Below are positions 45,836-57,599 of a DNA stretch of 64,000 nucleotides, piece after piece. The stretch's first letter is position 1, and each line of letters begins with the position of its first letter. Both the position numbers and the translations under genes were made by a program. Origin of the DNA: Russula earlei (Eukaryota > Basidiomycota > Agaricomycetes > Russulales > Russulaceae); the NCBI GenBank assembly GCA_025769875.1, contig JAGFNK010000141.1:1-64000 (forward strand), written 5' to 3'. Under the pieces are notes generated by a model that did no database searches, was not told the DNA's origin, and worked only from the letters and a program-made list of their open reading frames with translations.

Positions 45836-48054
45836 AGCCTGCCGCACTCGCTCTTCCTAGATCGTCTTCTGCGCCTCCCGGACGATACTCCGCTATAGGT
45901 ACAAGCAGGACTGTTGGCCCACCCGACCGTGCATTCCCTCGTTCCAAAACGCCCAACTTTGCGTCCGGCCCTCGTCGTAACCCCATACCTGCGGTGGTTC
46001 GCCCTCCAACACCGCATCCCTCCCGATGATTTCGCAAAGGCTGCTTGACACTCGCCCCCCCCCCCCCCCCCCCTAGCCCGTCCGAAGCCCTTTGGGAGGA
46101 ACACCCGACGCTCGGCAGTCACCGGGACGGTCCTACGCGTCGTCTCTCCACCCCATCCGCCGCTCGACGTTCATCGCCGCCGGGCTTCGTTTGACAAACC
46201 CGTCGCGGACCTGTCCGCATTAGGCGTCGAGTCGCGCATCGGGATCGTTGTGCTGCTGCCCGACTCCATCTCCTGAACACACCCCCCGCCTCTGCTATGC
46301 CCCTCAGACGCCCTTGGATACAACACCACGTGGTGCTCGAGGCCGCAGATCTGCGACCTATCAGCAGGCCGAACGTGAACTTGGACCGCACTTTGCTTCC
46401 GCCCCCGGCGCTGGGGCGACGTCCGCACGGAACGTTCACGTTCGCGCCCGCGACCCTCGGGACGTTGATCTAACGAACCGCCGGCCAGCTCGGATTTTGG
46501 TTTCGAAAATGGATGCACGCGTGGACGCGCCTCTTCCCGCTACGATAACCACTTCGGTCAACTGGTGGCCCTACCCGCCGTGGGGTCAGTCCACCTCCCC
46601 CACAGCGTCGTACCCCCTCGGAGACTGCGGCTCCTTCAATTTCGCCTCCCGTCGTCATTGTCTTTTCGGCGTCCACGACTTCCTCGTCAGTGGCAACGCC
46701 AAGTCTCAATTCGAGTGCAGTTCAGAGCCTTACTGTAAAACCTATCGCCGTCCTCCCGCCTGCGGCCTCTATATCGGCTCATCCAAAGGTTCATGCCACC
46801 GCACGTTCCGATTTTAATTTCCTCCTCCCGCTGTTTATCATCGTTGGCCTTTTACCTTGGTGCGCTCTCTTGGTTTCTAGGACATCGATGGTACTCGCGA
46901 CGTCGAGCGCGTATGGGTCACAACGGCCATAGTAGAGGCCTCGCTCACAGTTCTTGGTAGTCCGAGCAAGTATACGCGCCATGGCGCCTCTCACGCAACG
47001 AGAACGTGGAGTCTTGCGGGGGCCAGCTCTAATCGTACCAGTACGCGTAGCGATGCCCCAACGTCGCGCGAGAGTACCACTGGCGTCACCGCATCTTCTA
47101 ATTCACGTCCGTCGTCTGCTAGCCCGACGCTCGCTCGCGGGAAAGCATCATCTCTCCATCCGACGAGGAAATCAGCCGCCATGATTTCACGCGCAATATA
47201 TCTGTCCGTCGCAAGATCCTCGAGCGACTGCAACGCGCTATTGTCCGAAGTGCCCGTAGCTTGTCACGGGATCCCTCACGGCGAACCGCACGAACGTATC
47301 CTAGTTCGGCAAGCGTGTACTCGGGAACCCATTCAGGCGATTCTCGCACTCCGACCGCCATGTCTTCTACCCCCCCATCGCGCAACGCCGATACCGAGTG
47401 GGTGCCCGGAAGCGGGTTTCGAATCGTTGAAGAAATCGTCCCAAACCCTCTACCTCCGTCGACCGCCGACCAGTCGTCCGTGTCGGGCCTCCCCGAGCGA
47501 ACGGGCGTGTGGGATGGCGAGGCGCTGCGTCGGGCGGTCGACACTCATCCGGGCGAACGCTGGCTCGCGTGGACTCGGAGTTGGGCCTTGAGTCCTCCTC
47601 CGCCTCCTGGCGGAGACCGATTCACGGCGGTGCTCCCGCGTCGCACCGCGCAGGAGAAGAGGGACGCCGAGGTGCTGCTACTGCGGAGCCCTCCGCAAAT
47701 CACGTCGAGCACGCTGCAGTCGACACTGAACTTCAGCAGCCCCCAGCCCGGCCCCCCCGCTCCACCGGTCACCAAAGGCAACAACAACACAACAACAACC
47801 GGCGACACCACCTCCACGCGCCGCCGGCGCCACACCGCGCGGCGCGTGCGACTTCGGACGCGAGCAGCGTGGCGCAGGGGGACGGGCACGGGACGCCGGC
47901 GATGCGCTATGCGGCGCGGCATACGGCCCTCGCGCGGGTGGAAAAGATCCTCGCACACGGCTACAGCTCGCGGGATCTGGCGCCGGGCAGTCCGCGTGCG
48001 TGGGCTGGGGGAATCGAGCAGCGCCTCGCGGGCTCCTCTGTCGAAATGAGATGA
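45836..48054 (+). pseudogene. Gene B4: near full-length but frame-broken
   Basis: Full-length relative of B1, from PAALALPRSSSAPPG (45,836) to a C-terminus ending near 48,054. Damage includes a C-run of about 20 bases at 46,047-46,072, a 2-base shortfall near 46,607 relative to B1, losses around the membrane segment (46,830-46,930) and an 11-base AAC-type insertion near 47,785 that shifts the C-terminus. Gene A5 follows about 300 bp downstream. Confidence 0.8.
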
Positions 48055-48352
48055 TTGTTATTGTCGACGATGACGCGCGTTGCGGAGGCGATGCTGGTTT
48101 GGTTTCTTAATTAAGAGCATGATGATGGCTTGGGTTTGTGCGTTGTAAGTTTTTGTACTTCCGATTTGCTGCTGTATCTGCCCCCTACTTTGTACCCCCA
48201 AAAACAAAACAGTTGAGCTCTAATCAAGCGGACCTTAAAATGTTACAAACAAGGAACCAACTGGCGTATTGCCAATACGCCACCACACGCATGCGTTATC
48301 TTTACCGAGTTGTCATGTTCGCTTCCCCGCCTCCTCATCCCCTCTGGCCTTT

Positions 48353-49750
48353 ATGATGATCGTCCTTCTTGCCATTCTCGCTGCTACCCGCGCGTCCCCC
48401 ATCGGCCAAACATCCCCATCTCTCGTCTCTCTCTACCAAGTTCATGCCCACGCACCGTCATGCGACGATCCTCAGGGATGCAGGTCGCTCTGGGACATCA
48501 TACGGAGCTGTATCATCACCTTATTCCTCTGTGTATGGGTCTCCGTGCACCCAAACATCCCGAGCCCCGACGAGACGTGGCCCCGAGTCGCAATCCGACG
48601 CGTGGGGCTCATGGTCGCAACCGTTTTTGTGCCGGAGTTCATGGTCATGTGGGCGCTGAAACAACGGCTGGTCGCGGCTACCTTGGCAAAGAAGTACAAA
48701 GGTGAGGGTTCCTAAGCATACCGTGGGCAACGGCCCGTGATGACGACCAGGCCTGCCTAGGGGAAGGATGGACGACCACTCACGGATTCTTCGCGATCAT
48801 GGGAGGGTTCATGGAGTACGATGGGAACCGGCCCGTTCGAGTGCTGTTGTCCAACCAGCTGGAATCCTATTCCCTGACGGGCAATGGAGACTTTCCCGAG
48901 GATCGCGAAGGCAGAGATCGAAGACAGGAGCAAGGGAGACGCCCTCTCGAAAACGCTGGTCGTCTTGCAAACCGGCTGGTTTGTGACGCAATGCATCGCG
49001 CGAGGCGTCCAAGGCTTGCCGGTTACGGAACTGGAGCTGGTCACGGTTGCCTACGTGACTCTCAATTTCGTGATGTATCTCCTGTTGTTGGACAAGCCGC
49101 TGAACGTACAGTGCGGGGTGCGAGTTTACAAGAAGCGACAGACGGAACAACCCGATGAGGATGTGGATGGCAAAGTTGCCGACCCGGTTGGACCTTGGGC
49201 GGTACTAGGAGATGCGCTTTTTAAAAAGCTTCCAGCTGCGATCGTCCGTGGGCCGACTCGTGGAGGTTCGAGGGACTTTCGTGACTCGGCTTGGCTTGTC
49301 CGTATCCTCATGTGGATCATCTTGACACCCTTTTCGGTTTTTAGCGGAGAGGAGAGCGATAACTCGATGAGGGTCACCACGTTTTCTTCTGGACCAGACT
49401 CGGAGGAGGATGAATCACCAGCGGGGGGAGTTGTGTTGGCCACCGCGTTGGCCTTTGGAGGTATTCACTGCATTGGATGGTCATTTACTTTTCCCTCAAG
49501 CGCAGAGCGGATCCTCTGGCGTGTCGCTTCAGTCTCCATAACGGCAGCCCCAACTCTGTTGCTCTTTGCGGGAATCGCCGCCGAGGTCTTGAAAAGTAAA
49601 ATACTTGGAGTAATGATTGGGTTTCTGATGATATCCCTTTATCTACTGAGCCGATTGGTGTTGCTTTTACTACCTTTCCTGAGTCTCAGATCTCTTCCTC
49701 CTGCGGCCTACCATGTCGTACACTGGACTTCACTCATCCTTCATTTGTAA
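48353..49750 (+). pseudogene. Gene A5: multi-pass membrane protein with one frameshift
   Basis: Starts MMIVLLAILAATRAS. The intron after KYKG (donor near 48,702, acceptor near 48,760) is normal. A single extra T (three T at 48892-48894; A6 has two) shifts the frame in GNGDFP. After it the family sequence is fully open to the stop at 49750, including AEIEDRSKGD, GVQGLPVTELELVT and the C-terminal membrane segments. WWDKPL is changed to LLDKPL. Very young pseudogene or base error. Confidence 0.85.
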
Positions 49751-50258
49751 TCCACATTCCTATGACCAATCCATCATGATGACTTACCACGACACTCAAG
49801 TAGAGACAAACCTGGCAATTGTCTGTCTCCCCACATCCTCAATACGGTGTGCCGATTTCGTCAAGCACGCACTGGCCTTTATCTACTGAGTGCAAAAGCG
49901 TCAACGCCCTGGGTCTGTAAATATTTCATTGTGCTCCCACTGTCCTCTCTCATGGAGTAGTACAAGTAACATGATTCCTTGCTGATGCGACTCCGCCATG
50001 GGCAAATACAATTCAAACGCGTGACTCTTATTCCATTTCAGGTTCTGCCGGAGTGCCACCCCCTTCAACTTGGTTGAACTGCTACCACCACCAGGTGTGG
50101 TTTCCCATGGTAAGAACTGGGTTGGGGCAACAATAGGCAGTGAAGACAACAGTGCTCTGCAAGGTCCTGAGCCACCCATCTAAGCCTTTGAACACCATAA
50201 GCCCCCCATTACCAACTAAACTGTTGACAACCATCCCAAGTGTTGAAGGCATGGCTTC
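49751..50258. other. A5 3' flank
   Basis: Shares the A-family 3' sequence up to about 49,975 (GGAGTAGTACAAGTAAC), then unique sequence. No gene recognised. Confidence 0.45.
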
Positions 50259-51704
50259 TAGGGCTGCCGACCGTACCCGTACACATACGGTTTACGGCTA
50301 CCATAATACGGTATCCCGTACCGTACTGTACGGGTAGTGGAAGTGTACCCTGACGGTACGGTTGCCAGTACGGTAAGTTACCCGTACCATACCGTATAAG
50401 GGATGCCATCAAGCCATATATACGGGCCGTATATTAGTTGTACTCAATTGCAAGACAAACCCCGCCGATGTCACAACTGTCTCGTGTATCTCACTCCATA
50501 TTGGTCTGACTTGTCATCACCGCTCGCATATGCGGTATCCATCCATGGTGACTTGGTGTCGCCTAGCACCTGGGCAGGCTGGGCAGGCGTTACCAGGCCC
50601 AACTTGACAGCACGAACAAAAAAAAAAAAGGCCCAAGTGCATGACCTCGTAAACAAAGGGTGGCGAGTGGCACTGTGCCAGCGACGTCAGGAGCCAGTGG
50701 CAACATGCCAGCTGACAGTAACACGAGATACAATAAAATCAGTGTAGAGTACTGCATCCAATAATCCTCAAACAGACAGCGCATGATTTTGACACCGGCG
50801 TCTACTTGTTACTGGTTGACACCTTGTTAATGCTTCCCAACCCTTGCCATTTTGGGTACAAAGGGAGACTGCCGGTTGCCCTGCCAAGCGATGCTTCTCG
50901 CAGCCAGTGCGCGAGTGGCAGTTTGGATGGGAACAGGGAAAATGCCATCCGACACCCAGATGGACGTCACTGACAAAAGGTTGACTGTCAGCGTGGGGTG
51001 CCAAGCGTGGAATTTGAACCCACATTTCACCCTGGCCACGGGCTATACGGCCTATACCACATGGGGCTTTCTCAACTTCAACACAGGTGTCGGAACTCGT
51101 GTTTGGACATAAATAATTGACGGTAGAGGAACCCATTTTGCCACTGTGCTTGCGATGGCCCGTGCCAGCGACGTTTGCGGTCGATGTCATCTCGTAACTT
51201 TCGCTTATTGTACCAGTGGCTGTGCTACTTGGGCCCCTGTCGTGTGAACACTGTTGCGGGCCTCCCCAATCCCACAACACACTAGGGGTACGGGGTCGGG
51301 GGGCCGCGGTCGTGAACACGATTTGTGACGATAGTGTGCCATCCCCTCTTGTGCCGATGGCGTGAGTCGGAACTTCAAAGGAAATTGCATGAAGGTTAAG
51401 GACGATGCGTGAGCCCGCGAAAGATTCAATGGAGAGCAACCATGGGAAGGCGATTGCTGTGATGGGGGAGTTTCCCGCGCCAAGATAGAACCCAGCATTA
51501 ACACAGAGGGTGACTGGATGGTGTTTAATCAAAGTTTTCTTGACCGTAATAACCCGTAATGCTGTATTATGGCCATCTTCTACCCCGTACCGTACCGTAT
51601 AGGCTGCTGAAGTGGAAGCAGACGGTACGGGTAACGGTACGGATAGTAGCCGTATACATACCGTATCGAGTACGGCCGTAGCCGTATACGGTACGGTTGG
51701 CAGC
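50259..51704. mobile_element. hAT-like element with CGTACCGTA-type subterminal repeats
   Basis: The left end is TAGGGCTGCCGACCGTACC; the right end, inverted, is GCTGCCAACCGTACC, lacking the outer TAGG. Both termini carry many copies of GTACGG/CCGTAC within about 150 bp. The TAGGG start and subterminal repeat clusters suggest the hAT superfamily. No transposase is recognised in between; open frames are short. The missing right tip coincides with the border of the duplicated B5-A6 block. Confidence 0.6.
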
Positions 51705-52012
51705 GACGCCGTCCTGCATTGTTTCGGTTTCCCTTTCATCTCATTTTGTCATCTTCCTTTCACCATCCCGATTTTACCCTATACCCTCATTCATTCTCGA
51801 ATTCGACTTCGGACGCGAGCAGCGTGGCGCAAGGGGACGGGCACGGGACGCCGGCGATGCGCTATGCGGCGCAGCATACGGCCCTCGCGCGCGTGGAAAA
51901 GATCCTCGCACACAGCTGCAGCTCGCGGAATCTGGCGCCGGGCAGTCCGCGTGCGTGGGCTGGGGGAATCGAGCAGCGCCTCGCGGGCTCCTCTGCTGCC
52001 GATAAGAGATGA
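51705..52012 (+). pseudogene. Gene B5: C-terminal remnant
   Basis: Same truncation point as B3: the shared lead-in (51,712-51,805) then SDASSVAQGDGHG to the stop at 52012, with the AFGAASPDSLED codons deleted (as in B4). Gene A6 starts 212 bp downstream. Confidence 0.8.
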
Positions 52013-52223
52013 TGTCGACGATGACGCGCGTTGCGGAGGTGATGCTGGTTTGGTTTCTCTTTATCTGCCCCCTACTTTGCACCCAAAAATTAAAACGGTG
52101 GAGCTCTAATCCAGCGGACCTTAAAATGTTACAACACGCATGCGGCCAGGCTCTGCACAGTCCTTATCTTTTCCGAGTTCTCATGTTCGCTTCCCCGCCT
52201 CTTCATCCCCTCCGGCCTTTACG

Positions 52224-53620
52224 ATGATCGTCCTTCTCGCGATTCTCGCTGCTACCTGCGCGTCCCCCATCGTCCAAACATCACCACCTCTCGTCTCTCT
52301 CGACCAAGTTCATCAGGCACCGTCATGCGACGATCTTCACGGGTGCAGGTCGCTCTGGGACATCATACGGAGCTGTATCATCACCATATTCCTCTGCGTA
52401 TGGGTCTCCGTGCACCCAAACATCCCGAGCCCCGACGAGTCGTGGCCCCGAGTCGCAATCCGACGCGTGGGGCTCATGCTCGCCACCGTTTTTGTGCCGG
52501 AGTTGATGGTCGCGTGGGCGTTGAGACAACGACTGGCTGCGGCCAAATTGGCAAGGAAGCACAAAGGTGAGGGTTCCTAAGCAGACTGTGGGCAACGGCC
52601 CATGATGACGACCAGGCCTGCCTAGGTGAAGGATGGACGACCACCCACGGATTCTTCGCGATCATGGGAGGGTTCATGGAGTACGATGGGAACCGGCCCG
52701 TTCGAGTGCTGTTGTCAAACCAGCTGGAATCCTATTCCCTGACGGGCAATGGAGACTTCCCGAGGATCGCGAAGGCAGAGATCGAAGACAGGAGCAAGGG
52801 AGACGCCCTCTCGAAAACGCTGGTCGTCTTGCAAACCGGCTGGTTTGTGACGCAATGCATCGCGCGAGGCGTCCAAGGCTTGCCGGTTACGGAACTGGAA
52901 CTGGTCACGGTTGCCTTCGCAACTCTCAATTTCGCGATGTATCTCCTGTGGTGGGACAAGCCTCTGAGTGTAAGCTGCGGTGTGCGAGTATACAAGAAGC
53001 GACAGACGGAACAGCCCGATGAGGATGTGGATGGCCAAGTTGCCGACCCGGTTGGATTTTGGGCGGCACTAGGAGATGCGGTTTCTAAAAAGCTTCCGGC
53101 TGCGATTGTCCGTGGGCCGTTCACTCATGGAGAGTCGGACTTGCATGACAAGCCTTGGCTTGTCCGTGTCCTCATGTGGCCCCTCTCGAAAGTATTTTAC
53201 ATTTTTAATGAAGAGATCGATAACTCGATGAGGGTCGCCACATTTTATTCTGGAGCGGAGGTCACTGACTCGGAGAGGGATGATTTTAGTGCAGCGGCAG
53301 CTGGGTTGGCCACCGCGTTAGTCTTTGGGGCTATTCACTGCACTGGATGGTCATTCACTTTTCCCTCAAGCGCAGAGCGGACTCTCTGGCGTGTCGCTTC
53401 AATCTCCATAATGGCAATTCCAGCTCTGCTTACCATTGTGGCATTCGCCGGTGAAGCCTTGGGTTGTGGAATACTTGCACCTATGATTGGGTTTCTGACG
53501 ATATCCCTTTATATACTGAGCCGATTGGTGTTGCTTTTACTACCTTTCTTGAGTCTCAGATCTCTTCCTCCTGCGGCCTACCATGTTGTACACTGGACTC
53601 CACTCATCCCTCATGTGTAA
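52224..53620 (+). CDS. Gene A6: intact multi-pass membrane protein of unknown function
   Basis: Two exons, 52224-52566 and 52626-53620, joined by a 59-nt GT-AG intron, give 445 residues. Features match A2: signal peptide MIVLLAILAATCAS, Cys-containing SCDDLHGCRSLWDI, membrane segment ITIFLCVWVSVHP, second segment LMLATVFVPELMVAWAL, AEIEDRSKGD, GVQGLPVTELELVT, YLLWWDKPL, and C-terminal hydrophobic segments ending RSLPPAAYHVVHW. The acceptor is followed by GTGAAGG instead of GGGAAGG, which still encodes Gly-Glu. The divergent loop between LPAAIVRG and the C-terminal segments differs most from other copies. Unknown function; the best-preserved A copy with normal upstream sequence. Confidence 0.88.
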
Positions 53621-55171
53621 TCCACACCCATATGACCAGCCCATCATGATTGCTTACCACGACGCAACTGGTACATAATACTCGAGATAGACAAGCCTGG
53701 CAATTGTCTGTCTCCCACATCCTCAACGCCGTGTGCCGATTTTGTCAAGCATGCACTGGCCTTTATCTGCTGAGGGAAACGCATCAACACCTTGGTAAGT
53801 AAGTATTTTATTGTGTTCTCTTATGGAGCAGCCTATCACAAAACCATCAAGGACACGCTAATAGTGACATTCCAGGTACAGGTTTCCTTGCTGATGCGGC
53901 CCGCCAGCTTCCAAAACAGCCATGAGTGAGAGTATGCACAGGGATTACGATCCTAGCCATACATCAGCAACGAGGTCCAGCAATGGAAATATCTGATATG
54001 CGCCCCGATTTTGACCGACACCTGTAAAGGTGATGCTGTGATCATCCAGTTCATGATCAGGCACCACTGCATCGCATCCGAGGTTATTACTAATGCATCA
54101 ACCTAGCCTAGGTCCACGACACTCGCGCCCTTGACAAACAAACGCACCGATACTGTGGAGGCTCCGACCTCCTCCTCCCCAAACGCGCAAGCGATTTTGG
54201 ACGGACGAGGGGAAGAAAGAGCAAAGAACGAGCGAGTTTTTTGGGTGCAAATCAATTAAACCTAGATAACGATGACAGGTGACACCCTCGCTGTCACCGC
54301 CAGATGACTAAGGTGATGAACAATAGATCCATTACAGTAACTGATAGTCAGGCAGTTATGAGAAGAGAGAAAGCTCGATTGACTAGTAAACTAGACAAGA
54401 GATTTGACTTGACCTCCTAGTGAGGTTTCTACTGAGTTTATATACTCATGAAGAAACTGAGAACCTAATTGTACATTCAAGAGATAGTAGCTGCCTTGGA
54501 GAATCATTGAGTTGCAGAAAGACAAGTGGCTTCTATGTGCTTCGAGTTGATTCAAAAATTTACCATTCTTGGTCTTTTCCCTTATGCCCATTTGGGCATG
54601 CAGTATCACTTGCAATTGGGGACATAGGTGTGGTTCTATGGGCAGGACAAGGTAAGTTGCTCACCCTGCAGATGTTATGTTTTTTGAGTTTGAGGACATG
54701 GGTGGATTGACAGTCAAATATATTTGGACAAAACAGCTGCACAAGCATTGATGATGCAATGATGTGCCATTTGCCCTGCCCAGAGCTCCTTTGCCACAGT
54801 GCAAGCCCTGTGCTTATCCCGATCTGGTCCCACAAGGCCTACTATGTGATAAGATTAGAGAGTGAAGGTCTGAGGATGTGGCAATCAGCACATGGGAGTG
54901 CTGGTTGAGCAGTTGGCACACTGGGGGACATCAAGAACAGAGCAGAACACAATGTATTTCTTGGCTCATTTTGAAGCCCTTTTTATACATACTGGCTGAT
55001 ATGCTATTTGTAAATAAGCATCATATCTTTTATGAGGTAGTAAGAAAATATTCCATATTCATGTAAAGTAATCTCACCATTGTGGCATTTGGCCTTGGTG
55101 TCACACTTGAATCTTGGGCACTTGGTGGATGTCATTAAGACATTGCCCTCACAGCTTGCAACTGAGGCAAT
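53621..55171. other. A6 3' flank with an extra insertion
   Basis: 53,621-54,284 and 54,617-54,842 match the A3 flank; about 330 bp between (54,285-54,616) is absent there, so it was inserted here or lost from the A3 copy. No gene recognised from 54,843 to 55,171. Confidence 0.45.
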
Positions 55172-56573
55172 TAGGGTTGTGCCCGGCCTGGCTTCAGGCT
55201 GTGAGCCGGGCCAAGCCAGGCCAAAATAGGCCAGGCTGAGCTGGGCTAAAGTGATGGCTTCATGATGGCTTTGGCCTGGCCTATGATTTGAAAAGCCAAA
55301 GCCAGGCTGTCAAGCCGCGGCTTTGACCTTTTTTTGGGGGTAATCATCAAACTTTAATTTATCAACTTTGCACACTGTTGTTCCCTGTCAATTTTCATTG
55401 TTGTATCTGTGCTTCCATCTCGACCTTCCTTTTTACTCAAGTACATGTACAATGTAAGTCATGGTGGCCTATATGTCAATGTGCCCAATGCTCATCTTTG
55501 TGTTGTCAACTTGCACTCCTCCCCCTTCTGCCTCCAAAATGTCCACTCCCAACACAGTCAAACAACTTGTCAAGGATATCAGCTCTCTCTAGCTCTTTGT
55601 TGGATGCTGTACCAGCCCCCTCCTGGGCCATGCGTTCACTCTCCCTTCTCCCTTCATTTCCTCTTCCTTTCTTGTGCACTTGCCTCTCAATGATATCCCT
55701 GCCACAGTCCTTGCTCCATGTCAGCAGACTACAACAACGGCTCAAGTCAATCTCTGTCGATGTCACTTGCCTCGGCCCAGCCCACTTGTCCTTAAGCATC
55801 GTCCTTGCCCACCACATGTCTACACATGGACCTGGATGATGCAGGCATGTCGTCATCAATGCACTATGTGAGGGCTCGCTGGCCCTAGCATCTTGCCCCC
55901 AACGTCATCACCTCACACTTGTGGATTTGTGGTAGGAAGAACAGGACTCTTGAGTAGCACTTTTGTATTTAAGTAGCTACCATCTTGTAAAGTAGCTCAG
56001 GGGAATTAAATCAAGAGCTTTTGCCTCTGCAATCAACTTCTCATCTGCCTGTGAACCATCCCCTCGAGAACACTCACACACACACTCTCGCGCACATGCG
56101 TGCATTGCATTCCAGGGCATGACCTTGCTCCTCTCTGTCCCTTTCATCTCGCGCATGCACAGGCCACAGCTGCACTGCAACGTTGGCTGTAGTACATTTT
56201 GCACATGAATACATTTCTGTTGACCATAATATGGCCATATTGCTACCGTATATGGTCACCCATATCCATCAACCTACTGTGCATTGTACAGCCGTGGCTG
56301 TAATACAGACGGTGCGCAGCCCTACTACTGATTGACGATGAGGAGACAATGTATTGGTCTGAGTAGCTTAGTATCTTCCCATACTATCATCAGCGACCAA
56401 CCTGCAGAATCAACTTTTTATTTACATACAAAAGCCGTGGCCCAGGCCAAGCCAAGCCAGAGCCAAGCTGTAGTTGACAGCTTTGGCCTGGCCAGGGATT
56501 TTAGTAAGCCAAAGCTGCCTCAGGCCAAGCCAAAGCCGGGGCTTTCAGGCCAAGCCAGGCCAGAAAAACCCTA
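55172..56573. mobile_element. hAT-like element with 8-bp target duplication
   Basis: The ends are TAGGGTTGTGCCCGGCCTGG and, inverted, TAGGGTTTTTCTGGCCTGG. GAGGCAAT is duplicated at 55164-55171 and 56574-56581. An 8-bp duplication and TAGGG ends are the hAT pattern. Both ends carry clusters of GGCCAAGCC/GGCTTTGG motifs over about 150 bp. The interior is occupied by a Z-family repeat rather than a transposase. Confidence 0.8.
55600..56330 (+). repeat. LTR-like repeat, family Z copy 2
   Basis: Aligns with 26,060-26,640 by eye, sharing TTCATTTCCTCTTCCTTTC, CATGTCAGCAGACTA and GCACTTTTGTATTTAAGTAG. It lies inside the hAT-like element. Borders are approximate; 56,170-56,330 is further repeat-like sequence with no counterpart seen. 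Confidence 0.5.
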
Positions 56574-57599
56574 GAGGCAATGGAGCATACTTTAAACTTT
56601 TAGTCTTTTTAATACAGATGATCAGAGGCTTATGAGATAATTGTCAAGACTCATGGTTGAACAATCCAGTTCAAGAGTGAGGGAGAAGCTCAGAGACAAG
56701 TCAACTGAGTTCCAAGATAAAGTTGGCAAAGAGCATGAACCAAATGAGTAGCAAGTACCAGAAAGGTACTGGTACTGGCTGTGAGAGGTGATGCATCAAG
56801 ATGCATCAAGCCTCATGTCTCAAGTCACACAGACTCCATGTGCCCATGGTGGCATGCCACAATTGGGTTCAGCACCTTTTCCCAGTTGTTGTCTGCAGGA
56901 CCTTGGACAAGGGATGAAGGATCTTTTGAGAATGTGCTGAGTGGATGTCCCACTGTTGCCAGAGGGGTTTCACCAAGGGGGTGGCAGAATGGGAATCCTG
57001 AACCTTGGGTAGGGGGGGGGCTGGCCAGAGGCCAATAAAAAAGTTTGGACTTGTGTATTCTGGACTTGTAGATGAATTGGATGGTTGCCAAGCACAACCA
57101 GCCATTCAAACAGCGACTGAGTGAGATCAGCTTGGGCTGCCTTCTTGTAAATGTCAACAGTTAACACTTAATAATAAAACAACTGGAAGAGGTGCTGAAC
57201 CCAATTGTATTGCACCACCAATGGCATGCAGAGTCCATGTGACTTGATCCAAGTGCAGGTACAGACAGGGAAGAAACTGAGAGGGGAGAAAGCAAGAGTT
57301 GAGACACAAGGCTTAATGTCTTGGAGGCAATGAGCTTGATGTGTTGGAAGTGTGGGCACAAGACTGGATGTGTGTGTGCACATGTTCTTGAAGGAACAGA
57401 GGAGGATCTTGAAGGAGTCAAGGTGTTCTTCAGGCAGACATAGACAATAATGAGGACACAAGGAAGCCAGAACTGCTGATTCAATTCACTGAGCTGTGAA
57501 GGACTCATATTCAAAACCATAGCTATTGGGCCTTAAATATGTAGCTAAGATGAATCAGAAGACAATCTGCACTCAAGTCCTATTCTTTCTACTGCAAGT
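56574..57599. repeat. Foldback repeat region
   Basis: 56,825-56,890 recurs inverted at about 57,165-57,235 (CCCAATTG, GGTTCAGCACCT, CAGTTGTT), giving a hairpin of about 400 bp. GTTTGGACTTGTGTA-type and CAGAATGGGAATCC sequence at 56,985-57,060 recurs inverted at 61,845-61,925. No gene recognised. Confidence 0.45.

Noticed and set aside
50985..51065. tRNA-like sequence on the minus strand (GGTTCAAATTCC, B-box-like)
   Set aside because: The T-stem closing pair is a wobble, the acceptor strands do not pair and no good A box is present; it lies inside a hAT-like element, so chance or a degenerate remnant is more likely.
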